Source: Leptasterias polaris (Eukaryota; Echinodermata; Asteroidea; Forcipulatida; Asteriidae). Taken from it: 64,000 bases of DNA. The stretch covers positions 124,001 to 188,000 of the forward strand of contig JAZGTN010000027.1 in assembly GCA_037783415.1 (NCBI GenBank), given 5' to 3'. Shown here piece after piece: positions 35,422 to 46,386 of this stretch. A model generated the notes under the pieces. The model worked only from the letters and a program-made list of their open reading frames with translations. It made no database searches and had not been told where the DNA came from. The translations under genes were made by a program, and so were the position numbers. Every line of letters starts with the position of its first letter. Position 1 is the stretch's first letter.

Positions 35422-38208
35422 AAGGATGTCATGTTTTTAGGTGATATTTCCCCCAAGTTATTATACTATCGAAAATTTTACCAACAACAAACTTGTCTGA
35501 ATTCTCCCAACCTCTCTAAATGGAAAACACATTAAAATGTCAACGAAATCTGCAGCTCAGTGTGTGTAGTGTGATGAAACACACAATGTGGTTTCGTAAA
35601 GGAAAGTACAACTTCCTATCAAGCTATCGCTGCCAGGCTTCATGGAATTAGTGTCCATAACATGTCCATGCTTATAAAGAGCTCAAGCAAACTTAGTAAC
35701 TTTTTGAGCAAACTGATTGAATGCAATTTTCCTAGCCTACTTACGTTTCGACGAGTAGGCCTATTACGTGCAGCAATCGAACATTCTTGTCATCGAATTA
35801 CAGTTCGTAGTGTAGACACGCAGGTATGATGTAACAGTTGACATGCAAACAAAAACACAGTATATTATGTCTATCTTTACATCCAAGCTCTATCAATGTA
35901 CGTCATGACAGAAATAAACTTAGCTCCATAAACGTGCATTTAATGTAAACAGGCACGACAAAATCAAATTTTAGAGGTATCCAAGTGACTTTTAGATTTG
36001 TATTCACATTACTGCTGGCGTTGGGAGGTGCATTTTTGCTGACAAAGCTCTGTATAGAAGATGTTTACATCCGTGGGGAATCCGTGATTTGAAAGAAAGA
36101 TCTGAATTGTCAATATTAAACGATGTTTCAACTGTCCTCCAACTTCTCATTTGCATCTTGACAAATAGACGGTGGCGCGGCGTAGATCACATGCCAAGTC
36201 GTCGTCAAACATGATTTAAGGACGGGGGCTACAGACGTCGCGCCGACCGGTCAACAAAACCAGCTGGCTGGCGGGAAACAAACTGATTTGACACTCCACA
36301 ATTTTCTGCCATTTGAACATCATACACAATCCCGTCTGGGACCTTGTTATAACACGGGTCTTGACTATGAAAGCACCATTGGCACCATGGTGCTCCTCGT
36401 TGGGAAAAAGAAAGACAGCGAGGAGTAAATCTTAGGGCTGGCTGTGGTGATGAGATCGTTAGCTATCACATGTTTCCATCCCACATGTTGTATTTGATGA
36501 GTAGTGCCAGTGGGCGACTCAAGTAGGCGCCAGCTAGCCCTGCATCGCACGAGCAGTCCGTCTTTCGTTTCGTTTCTAGCGACTAACTTACCAAAAAAGC
36601 GCGCGATTCTCCAAACGGAAACACTCGGAGACCGCTATCTACCTCAAGAGTGCACTTGACTAGTAATGGAGCGAGCGGCATACTCGGCCAAGGCTGGGGC
36701 ACCATATTTTTGACACAATATCTGGTTCTTGAGTTTATTTCATACTCCTTTCTTCCCCTTCATAATAATGTATGGTTCGTGGATTAAGGTTGATAAATCG
36801 ATTTGGTGGAATTAAGTTCACGGTCAACAAACGTGAATAGTTAATGTGGAAATGAAGCCCCAGACGATCGATCACGACCTACTCTCTGGCTGGCGCAATG
36901 TCGCCAAATTCACGGGCAGGCCTGCCAAAGTACAATATAGATCTATACTATACAATTATAAAATTAGTCGATTTTGTCCAGAAAGACGGTTTTTTAATAA
37001 TTCCAAGTGTTATTCGATCGACCGGCAGGAAACGGTTTACTTTTGTCGTATAATGCATCAGCTTGTACCATTTACAGAGAGTTGTCAAAAATTCGACTTT
37101 GAATACACAATGTGTCTTCAGTTACGCCCGTGGCGGCGTTTTCGAGACACATTATATGAACTGGTTGGAATTTTCACTGTGGAAAAACTGAGATGGAGTG
37201 TGACATTAAATGTTGGTTACCAATTAAGATTGATTCATTTGCTTGATTCCTTTCAGGATGAATTTCAAGTGAAATTTTGCCCCGGTCCATAAGCGGTTCA
37301 TTCTCACCATACATCTCACACTGTGACCAAAACATTATATGCCTATTATGATGATTGTGTTCAAACGAAATCACAGAAACACACAGGAGAACTTACGCTG
37401 AAATATATGCCTATTTATTTGTATGACCTGAAAATGAACTAACGACAAAGGATACCTTGCACTTTTACACACGTTTCAGGAAAAATCGTAAGAGGATGAA
37501 TTCTAACTGTGGGTAGAAAAAACAGAAGGGAAAACTTATACCACTAAAAAAGATCAAACCTTCATGGGAGGCGCCAGCCCGACGTAAAACTCAAAGCGGG
37601 GTCCTCCAAGGTGAAGGCAGGAAAAGTCCACCCAAATGACTTGGTGAGAAACTTACTAATAAAGTCCATAAGAATCTAGCCTCGCTACCATGGGCAGCGC
37701 GCCGTACCGATACCTCTCGGGAAAAATGGCGCGGTGAGATCGTACACCACTCACTGGGAACGAGGTTGCCAAGAATCTGCTGACCCATTATTTAATGTGA
37801 AGTTCTTTTTACATAATTCACGCAGTCGTATTGGTCTGAAAGTACGATATTGTTACCATACTATCATATTTGAAAATTGTTTTTTAGATCTTTCCCTAAT
37901 ATTTATCTGAGCATCGCAAATACTTGGTAATTGTTTACAAAGGATTTGAACGAGAGTGTCCAAAAGGCAATAAACTATAGTCATGAAGAAAACCAATTAC
38001 GGACACTGGAATTTATCATAAGTGGAAACAGAAACCCATCATTGTTACTTTTGTTAGGTAAACACAGTTAATCTTACCCTTCAAAAGGCGTACCTTGGAA
38101 TAACAAGCAATAAACTCTAAAATAGTAATATCCCTTTCCTCAGAATTAATACCACCGAATGAGGGCGTGCTTATAGTATCGCGACCATACAGAAGTTCGG
38201 GAGGAATT
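35422..38208. other. Intergenic stretch with CpG-rich patches, no firm gene
   Basis: 36170-36290 and 36530-36670 are CpG-rich and could be promoter sequence, but no exon structure follows from them. The longest open frame here (36846-37292, plus strand, 148 codons) has no recognisable domain, no signal peptide and no repeat. I do not call it a gene. Confidence 0.4.
36846..37292 (+). other. 148-codon open frame, unidentified, probably not a gene
   Basis: The frame starts MEMKPQTIDHDLLSGWRN and ends QVKFCPGP. It is rich in aromatic and basic residues and has scattered cysteines but no recognisable motif, transmembrane segment or signal peptide. The start context is unremarkable, and no flanking poly-A signal or splice site strongly supports it. 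Its length is unusual for an AT-rich stretch, so it is recorded, but nothing I can see separates it from a chance frame. Confidence 0.15.
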
Positions 38209-38410
38209 AAAGGGACACGTTGCCTTGGATCGGGCGAGTTGGTCTAATAAAAAGCGTTTGTAACCGTTTGTTATAAAATGCATATGGTTAGAAAAACGTT
38301 TAAAAAGTAGAATATAATGATCCACACAAATATGCCTCGAAATTGCGTGGTTTTCCTTTTACTTTGCAAACTAACACGGTCGGCCATTTATGGGAGTCAA
38401 AAATTTGAAT
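38209..38410. repeat. Half copy of a dispersed palindromic repeat (AAAGGGACACGTTGCC family)
   Basis: The sequence from AAAGGGACACGTTGCCTTGG through AACACGGTCGGCCATTTATG to GGGAGTCAAAAATTTGA matches my recollection of one arm and the centre of a long palindromic element abundant in echinoderm assemblies. The mirrored second arm is absent here, so this would be a half element. The family assignment is from memory. Confidence 0.5.
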
Positions 38411-40403
38411 TGTACATATTTAGCGAGTCCTTATAATTAATCAGATCGATTCGAGTATTTTTCACAAAAACTCAGGTGTCTTTTTCCCTTCCTCATATAA
38501 TCACAAGTTACATCTGCTCTCCTTTTCTTTGAATTTCATACTCCTCACAGCTCTGTTATATTAGAGTCACTGGCGCCCTCTTTTGGCGATGCTGAAACCA
38601 TCTGGGTCATTCAGTAAACGCGCGTTTTTGATGACATAACATTTAGAAAACACATTCTTGGGTGTTATATTATGATTCATGGTAGATAACATCACACCTG
38701 TTTTCTCGCTGTACATACAACATATCTGGTTCTTGTATAGCGGTTCATACGCTCACCGTACCTACTTATAACCAATGTTTTGTAATGTGAAAAACTGGAC
38801 GAAAAGGGGCAAAGGTATTGTTCAAATGATCCGTTCTTTGAAATTGTTCTTTTCTTCACTTTTGAAAGATATATACCTAACCAGTAGAGGGGCAAATGGT
38901 AAAGCGACTAAGATACAGGATTTTATGACAATGCCCGATCCCCAAACACGCGCCTGTTCACTTTGATTTATTATTGCTATTTTTCCCCGTAAAGCTTTAG
39001 AGGTCAGCATAGATAGAGCCAGATTTGTATCCAGCTTTGCTATAATTATTACCAATATATGAACTTAATTGGATACTTCACACTGAAACTAAAATAACAG
39101 CTTTTGGTGAATCAACGCCCAGTATCAAAATATGAATGTGAAATACTGAAGTCAGACAATGATTGAAAATTATCAAATTTGGGGCAAGATACTGGTGGTG
39201 GTATTTTTACAAAATGCAACTGAAACACGAACAAGCAATGGTGAGCAGGCATTATAGACCGTGCACAGTCTCGCTCATAATTCGAACTTCCGGGACTAAG
39301 TTGGTCTCAACCGTAATGAGCTGTAGGGCCTACGTGTGTGCGGTTCTGTTTTTCAATGTGGCTATACAAGTTATATCATTGTTGGGAAAGTAAAATAAAG
39401 CCATGAAATATAATGAAAGTAAAATAAATTTAACAAATCAACAAAGAAAACCCGAGAATAAGACTTGACCTCCGTTTCCGGTTACTTGTAAACAAAAGAG
39501 AATTGCCCAACAGACGTTTCTTAAAAAAACAAGCATCCTCATCCCAAGTTTTATTTCTATTTTTTTCAATGTTAATTATAACAAAATAATTGTTGGTAAT
39601 ACTAATAGGCCCTATATACAAATTGCTGCGGGTATTTTTTATTTTAAAAAATGTTGTATTTATAAGCAGAAATTAAAAAGAAGATTTGATTTAAAAGAAA
39701 AATACGTTTCTCGTTTTCGATACGGTTGAGACTCGCACATTATATTGTCACCATTTCCTCATGGACGACATCGTGTGCTCCTCATTGGTTTGAAATGTGT
39801 ACACAATCATTCCCCTCTAGGACAGATAGGGGAAATAATATTTGTGGGAATTGTGCCTTTGATGATACAAGCATGGAATTTGGCAATGACTCGGATTTTA
39901 CCCATAATCCTTTGCGCGCCGATCATGCGCATTGGAACATGCATTTACGCGAGGGGAATATCAATTTAAAAGTCACATTATCGGGACCTCATTACTAATA
40001 CAAATTCTATTGTTTATGATTCCCGCCCAAACGGAATGAGGTAATACAATACCAAGGTATATCATCGGTGGTTGGTTCAAGCAAAGACCACACATTAATG
40101 TAAACCCCTAATGACAAAAACATCGCGGAGGCAAAATATTGATGAAATAACATCCCGGTAACGTCCAATGCAAAATACATAACATACAAACATCATATAC
40201 AATAGCTTTGTCAAGTTTCGCCTATGGTATCCATACCCACAAGTGAAAAAATAAACATACATTGACTCTGTACTATAGTTGACTACTCTATACATGTACC
40301 TGATAGATTATGATGTACCACAGAACATACACAACCTCTAACTTGTATTACCGACACCATAACTCAAGTGGAAAATAAAACGCAATTTGGAGGCAGAGAT
40401 GGA
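38411..40403. other. Intergenic or intronic stretch, nothing firm
   Basis: No exon, RNA gene or inverted-repeat element was identified. Confidence 0.4.
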
Positions 40404-40654
40404 CTTACCTAGCGAGTATAAATTCCAAGTCCAACCCACCTGAGGATAAGATAGATCATCTTGACATCAAAGCGACTATGATCGTAGGATTTAGCGGTGT
40501 ATTCCACGAATAAAAACCCAACAGGGTGTGCGGTCGCCAACTGCGGCAATATTAGAAGTCCGTCCGTGTGTTCCTCACCGTATATCGCTTTGATTGAAAG
40601 ACCCGGATGGGGTTGCTGCCCTCCGGCGTGACAAGCCAACGATGGCGTCTTCAT
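40404..40654 (-). other. Candidate exon of an unidentified minus-strand gene (81-codon open frame)
   Basis: On the minus strand an ATG at 40654 opens 81 codons ending at TAG 40409. Immediately after comes a near-perfect donor (CGCTAG|GTAAGT, boundary near 40404). A second donor-like site, CTCAG|GTGGGT near 40432, would end the exon before the stop. The peptide contains GLSIKAIYGEEHTDGLLILP and is evenly mixed in composition, more like a real protein than most frames here. The 40.4-41.8 kb region is also CpG-rich. I do not recognise the product. It could instead be a non-coding first exon. Confidence 0.3.
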
Positions 40655-41760
40655 CTACCGGACACCGTAACTTCAGAATTTACACACACACTTGACACCG
40701 ATGGGGAACCAAAGGAACGCACATCTTTCTTACCGAACTCCCCCCGAAGACTGCGCGATCGTGTGTCCTCCACAAACAGCCAAGTCATCCGCTTACATCA
40801 TCCTGTCGTAGCCGGTAGCTGGTGTTCCTGGTAATGCTTCCCGTTGTTTTCCCCCACTAATGTTCCTGCTCCGGGGATAGGATGCTGCCAGTAAGGGGAC
40901 CCAAGATACCTTGGTGTCGGGTTAACCAGGCAAATTATCTCCCCTGGGGCGCTAACAAGTCTATAGAATCCTAGATGGGGTTGGGTTCCTGCAAGAAAAA
41001 CTGGAGAGCATTTTAGGTATTCATGATCAAAGTGGTTGTGTTGAGTTGCTATGTTCATTCTGATGGGGTGTCATCTTCACTGGATAATGTACAACCCATG
41101 GACAATGCGGTGACTGCGGGCGGTGATGCCGCAGGTCTCTCCTGCACTTAAGAGGCGAGCTGCGCGCTGCGGTACCGCGGTGAAAATGTGAGCCACTGCC
41201 GAGAGGTAGTTGGCAAGCGACACACTGGAAAGACAATACAGCCGGGAATTAACACATGTCGACATGACCCACCTCGCCGGATCCAATCCAATCGATTCAT
41301 GTTCTACATGGTGAATATTTCCCAGTGAATCTCCACCGGCTATAGGTAGCCACGAAACACCACAAACATGGGTGAAGGTGATCTATTTATGGCCGAGTGT
41401 TCGCGCCTGACGCGGATCTGAATCGATCCCCGGTGCGTTGTACTGGGACCAGCAATTAGCTCACACCCATAGGCGAGAGCACGCACATCGGGAATATATA
41501 CATACACCTCTTTACTAAAGTTCTCCGTCATGGGAACCAGTCAGTTTGATCAAGGAGGTGAAAATCTCTTCGTTCAGTGAAGTCTCGGAGATTCGGTTAT
41601 ACCTGGCAGTGATGTCGTGATCTCTCCCCCTCTCTCTTTCTCTCCGGACAATGCTCTGTGGACGGGAAGTTGACGAGTTGTGAAATGGCACCTGCCAAGT
41701 TGACGTAGTGATTGGGAAACGATCGATGCATATCAACGGTCCCACGGTTCGCCACGAAGG
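40655..41760 (-). promoter_or_regulatory. CpG-rich stretch, possible promoter for a minus-strand transcript
   Basis: CpG frequency and GC content are clearly higher than in the flanking AT-rich sequence (for example 41100-41190, which includes GCTGCGCGCTGCGGTACCGC). A pyrimidine-rich run CCCCCTCTCTCTTTCTCTCC lies near 41627-41646. Together with the donor at 40404 this suggests a promoter firing leftward. No start site can be fixed. Confidence 0.3.
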
Positions 41761-43390
41761 GTGATGAACCCTGCTAGATGGCAGTGTACAGATCTCAATG
41801 TACAGAAAAGTTTAGATCCTGCATATATAGCAGACTAGTTAGGTCAGCATATCTCGCACCGTGTCTTGTAGGCCCTATCTATTAAACCGTCAATATTCAA
41901 GTACTTGTGTAGCAGTAGGTGGCGCACAGTTGCACTGTACATCTATGTTCATAATGGTGACTGTGTAAAATGGCACTCAGTATAATATCTCAACGCCGTG
42001 GCTCAGAGTCAGACGCCAGGTTTTTTCTCTCCCTCTCTTATGCTACTCAGCTGATTTACAAATACCTCCAGGGCGTGTAGATTATTTCATAAGATCCTGC
42101 TTTTATTGAGATATCTCTGCACGTTCCTGAATGCAATAATAACTTTCTTGATAAAAATGCATCAGCAAGTCGTACAGAAATAAGATGGTTACCGTCTGAT
42201 ACGAAGGAGGGGGGTGGGGCGTAGCCCGGGGTATAGAAGCTAAGAATGTCTTCGTGACGCAGTCGTCGGGGACACGAGATTCTGTTTTCTTCTTCAGCTT
42301 CAGCTTTCCACATTTGACTGTCTGAAGAAATGAATTATAATAATCTTAATCAACGGTTCCATCTCACGGACGTTCAACCTGAGATCGGCCTGCTGGCAAT
42401 GGAGAGATTATATACACGGGAGGCTGTAGAAGCGCCGAAACATAACATCCCCACTAATGCCCAATCTCGGCATGCCAGTGTAATTATGCAGGCACTTGAT
42501 TACAACATGAATTTATAAAGCTGTAATTTGATTGACTGGACGACTATGTCGCCAGCAAATCGCAGAAGTATAACTGCTCCGTGCGTAACCGTCTGCACAT
42601 CGCGTGCCCAAGGGGGCGCAGCTCTGGTACAGAAGTTGCTCTCATGATAATGAGTAGAAATAAATTGACACTCAGTATAATTTTATTGTAGGGTGCAATG
42701 ACCAAATACACAACTGCACATCGAAGATCAAATTCAATTTGCATGGAATTTCCTTTTCTCCAAAATATTTTTAGACTATTGACATTTAAAGGCAAACGCA
42801 AAACAAGTATCGGTCGATCGTGAAAAACAACCCCAATGTGTGTACTCTATTGATTAACGTGCAATGAGTGCTCGGTACGTAGAATATCTTCACATTATAG
42901 CGAATGTAAAATGGAAATACTTTCAAAACAAACACAATTCACACTTTCACTCGCCCATTCACGATCGTTTCATTCTACTACAATTCTACTGCAATTCTTG
43001 TGAAGAACAGTTGTATAACGAGAAACAAAGTGGTGTAACGTCATTCTTTTTGCAAGGCAGTAATATTCATCGTTGATCATTATTATAGTGTGAGTGTCAC
43101 TGACACTGGTTAGCGTTGCAAACAAGAAACACTGGTGGGGATTGACTATATTAAATTCAAGCACATTGCATGAGGTTGAGTCGCAAGTGTTCACATGTTT
43201 TTATCCCATTTATAGTCAGCAGTGCAAATAGTCCTGGTATGAATTGGCCTAGAATTTGGAGGAATCAAACAAAAGGTGAGATCAACCCGATATCCTTCTC
43301 CATTCTTTAACTCAAGACACTTTAATATCCCTATACGTAGGTGATTCACTGTTCCCTAGCAGCTAGACGGTCATTCTCTAACCACACCGT
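41761..43390. other. Intergenic stretch, nothing recognised
   Basis: No supported gene or structured repeat was found. Short open frames lack motifs. Confidence 0.4.
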
Positions 43391-43517
43391 ATACTCTAAA
43401 CATTTACGGGTCGGAATTGACCCGGATTCCGGATCCCAGTGGGCCTGATCCAGGATGACCCGGAACCTGGTTTTAAAAAAATGAATTTTCGGATTTTTCG
43501 GGACCTTTTAGAGTGTA
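43391..43517. mobile_element. Short MITE, TIR ACTCTAAA, with GGGTC/GACCC blocks
   Basis: TATACTCTAAACATTTACGG on the left is mirrored by CTTTTAGAGTGTA on the right. Inside are paired GGGTCGGAATTGACCCGG blocks and a second GACCCGGAACC block. The GGGTC..TTGACCC organisation also occurs at 50966-51353, so the two belong to related families. The ends suggest TA target duplication. Confidence 0.6.
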
Positions 43518-44695
43518 CAAACAAAAGCCATACCCTCCAGAAACTTTTTACATTTTTTATGAGTCGGCCATCTTTAAGTTATGGCACATTCCCTTTATAA
43601 AGGTATCTGTGCTCACTATGGTAACCAACAATTTTTTGTTTGCAAGGGCAACCTCAATTTCAAATATAATTTGTTGTTGATGAATATGAAAGAGTAATTG
43701 TTTTGTGCCAGGATTGAAACGATAATGTTTATATGTCAGATTGTTGTAACTCTTAGTGATGCATTCAGCGAATAAGCTAATATAGAGGGTTAAGGCTTAG
43801 GTGTAGTGGCGGTTGTGTTAACTAAAGCCTCACTTTTATTTGAAAGGCACACAAAGCCTACGCTACAACCATGGAGGAACCAATGACCGATCCAATGAGG
43901 CCAAAGGTCAAATAGAAACCCAATGCAACGCCTCATTACTAGATGCTATTTCGAACCATGACATCCCTAAGCCATGCATCGATCCCAGCAATCTCTAATT
44001 TCAACCAGACGCACATTTTTTTCCCGAGATACAGCCAAGGGGACGATCAAGCCACGGGTACACTCAAAGAGTTCATACGCTCGGGGTGTTTAAACCAATC
44101 AGAGTAGGGGTTAAGTAACCCCTGTTGGCCAATCACAATCATTAGATTCGTACCCCATGCAGTATTGGAGTGGCTCAAAATTAAATTAGTCCTGGTTTGA
44201 CCAGCGAATCGATCACAGTGGATACGAGGTTGATATCTACCGGGCATCCTAACCCACAACGACTCGGTAATTTGGTCCCGTTTCAATTCAAGTAATGCGC
44301 TCGACCAAAATATTGTGTTTCCAAAACAGCTTCCATAATTAATTCTGGGCCCATAAAAAGTGCAGTGGGACATATAATACGTATCGTATTGCTTCTTCAT
44401 TGCACACTGATTCGCCTTCATTGACTGAACGAGTAAGTCCTAGGGCGATGCGGACCTTTGGGCTAAAACTAGACTGAATATACATGCATGAAACTCGATC
44501 AAAATTGTCTTTAGTATGGCACATACATTCCTCATAATATAGGCGTGTAAATAACAATTTGTATACACTCCGACTATCAATTGGGAATAGCCCGTTCAAT
44601 AACTTTCATTAGTGGTTGACGAATAGAAAATTCTGATAGGCAACTTGCCTGACAAAATTCTTGTGTAAGAAGGTCCGGAAGTGGCATACCAATTA
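43518..44695. other. Intergenic stretch, no supported gene
   Basis: A 124-codon frame (44047-44421, minus) has no recognisable motif and is not called. Confidence 0.4.
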
Positions 44696-44744
44696 TCCAG
44701 ATAACGAGATCATTCTACTCACCAAAGACAACTTACTGAAACTA

Positions 44745-45754
44745 CAGTGTGAGTCCAAAAAAACTATACACTTTTAAAATTGTCCATTGTTTTATTGTGT
44801 AGCAATATATATAAGATATTTTCATATATGTACTCGTACAGTGACTCTTCCTGCTTCTTTTGGTGCCAGTTTCACTGGATTGGATTTCATGCTTGACTGC
44901 ACTTGAGACAATTAAAGAAGACAGGTAAAATTTGGTATGCGCCAACTGGTCAGGGTGGATAAGAAAGAGACAAGAAAGATTTTGATTGCGTTTCAAATTG
45001 CACGTTTATTTAAAACATTTATGCAATTAAATTTCACAGTGTCTTAGTCCTCCACATGGCGATCATCTCGTTCAATGCACAGCTGGGCTCGGCGCATGAT
45101 TCCTGAAACAGCACGGCGAATGTCCACTTCATGAATTATCCTTTCCTGGAGGTCATTCAGATTTGCTGGAGGAGTCGAGTACACCCGAGGTTTCAAATAG
45201 CCCCATAAGAAGAAGTCCAAAGGGGTCAGATCGGGAGATCTTGGTGGCCACTCCACCGGTTGATTCAAGGCAATGACTCGGTTTCCGAATAACTGTCTCA
45301 GGCGATCTGTGACAATCCTTCTGTGTGGAGGAGCACCGTCCTGTGCCCACCACAGATGTCTGAACTGTCCATTCTGTTGTCACCTGAATCGAGGGAAGGC
45401 TCGATCAAGAAACGGGACAACCTGGTCATTTATCATGGCAAGATAAACCTCACCATTAATGTTCTGTCGAAAAAAGAAAGGTCCTATGAGATCCCCGTTT
45501 CCAATAAGCCCAATCCACACTGTCAGTTTCTGTCGAGAGTCGTTCTTCTCAAAGGAGAAGTCAAGGGGCTTTTGACCAGTTGGCGCATACCAAATTTCAC
45601 CTGTCAACTTTAATTGTCTCAAGTGCAGTCAAGCATGAAAGCTAATCCAGTGAAAGTGGCACCAAAAGAAGCAGGAAGAGTCACTTTACAAGTACATATG
45701 ACAATAAAACAATGGGCAATTTTAAAAGTGTATAGTTTTTTTTGACTCACACTG
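44745..45754 (-). mobile_element. Mariner-like element with 180-208 bp terminal inverted repeats
   Basis: The ends read CAGTGTGAGTC...GACTCACACTG, flanked by TA on both sides (44743-44744 and 45755-45756). The inverted similarity continues inward to 44952 on the left and 45573 on the right, much longer than the roughly 30-bp ends usual for mariners. The left arm carries about 25 bp not present in the right. The inner part of the arms includes transposase coding sequence (encoding RQLKLTGEIWYAPTGQ on the right), so the element seems to have formed by internal deletion plus inverted duplication. It lies inside the palindromic element 44696-46384. At 1010 bp it is shorter than a standard 1.3-kb mariner. 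Confidence 0.88.
45044..45622 (-). pseudogene. Mariner-like transposase, N-terminally truncated with a stop
   Basis: One continuous minus-strand frame from 45622 to 45044 carries the C-terminal catalytic core of an IS630/Tc1/mariner transposase. In order it shows KLTVWIGLIGNGDLIGPFFF, NGEVYLAMI, WWAQDGAPPHRR and WPPRSPDLTPLDFFLWGYLK. The second and third acidic residues of the DDxD triad are present (QDG and SPD, 35 residues apart). The first Asp, the helix-turn-helix DNA-binding part and the linker are missing, because the region upstream of 45622 is the inverted end. An in-frame TGA interrupts the frame at 45380-45382, between PRFR and QQNGQ. The protein normally cuts and rejoins transposon ends at TA sites in the nucleus; this copy cannot be functional. 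Confidence 0.9.
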
Positions 45755-46169
45755 TATAATGACAACTCAATACCATCATAATTCTACCTCACCAAGACAA
45801 CTCACTGAAATTAAGATGACGACTTACCATGCTACTTCACAAGACAACTCACTGAAAATAAGATGACGTATCACCATGATACTTCTACCTCACAAACGAC
45901 TTCTGACTCTAAGTTGGTATAAGTCGACTTTTTATGTTTCGGTATTTTAGTCATCTCGTGGCAAGATAACATTACCGAAAGTTGACGTTTTTAGGTTCAA
46001 CAAATCGTGTTGGGGAGAAAAATCAGAATGAAAAGTTAACTTCTTCTATAAAATGAGTCGTCTTTAGAAGAGAGATGTATTACGACTGGTCGACTTCTTA
46101 GGTTCAATGAGTACAGAGCTCTGGAAGTGCTATCCAATTCTTGTTGAGATCCCGAGATAATTTACTGCA

Positions 46170-46265
46170 GGATGAAGACATCACAAACGTAAGATGACGA
46201 CATCCCCAGATAGGTCATCTCAGGGTGTCGTCATCTTACGTTTATGATGTCAGCATCCTGCAGTA
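46170..46265. repeat. Palindrome with arms of about 40 bp
   Basis: CTGCAGGATG.AGACATCA.AAACGTAAGATGACGACA on the left is mirrored by TGTCGTCATCTTACGTTTATGATGTCAGCATCCTGCAG on the right around a centre of about 25 bp. It forms the core of the palindromic element 44696-46384. Confidence 0.85.
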
Positions 46266-46386
46266 TTAAAATTGCAGGATCTCAACACGTCGGATGGCAC
46301 TTCCGTAAATGAGTCGTCTTGGTGAGGAAACTATTATGACGAGTGGATGTATTCCTCAACATAGCCTAGATCTCGTTATCTGAATA

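Larger units (their letters stand above)
44696..46384. mobile_element. Palindromic TA-flanked DNA element, split by a mariner insertion
   Basis: TCCAGATAACGAGATC at 44696-44711 is mirrored by GATCTCGTTATCTGAA at 46369-46384, with TA on each outer side (44694-44695 and 46385-46386), giving a TA target duplication. The right portion contains a long palindrome (about 46170-46265) and repeated blocks around CACCAAGACAACTCACTGAAAATAAGATGACG. The left flank of the inserted mariner carries the same CACCAAAGACAACTTACTGAAA block. Without the 1010-bp insert the element would be about 680 bp. It has no coding capacity. Confidence 0.7.

Noticed and set aside
44047..44421. 124-codon minus-strand frame next to the nested transposons
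   Set aside because: It does not continue the transposase and has no recognisable domain.
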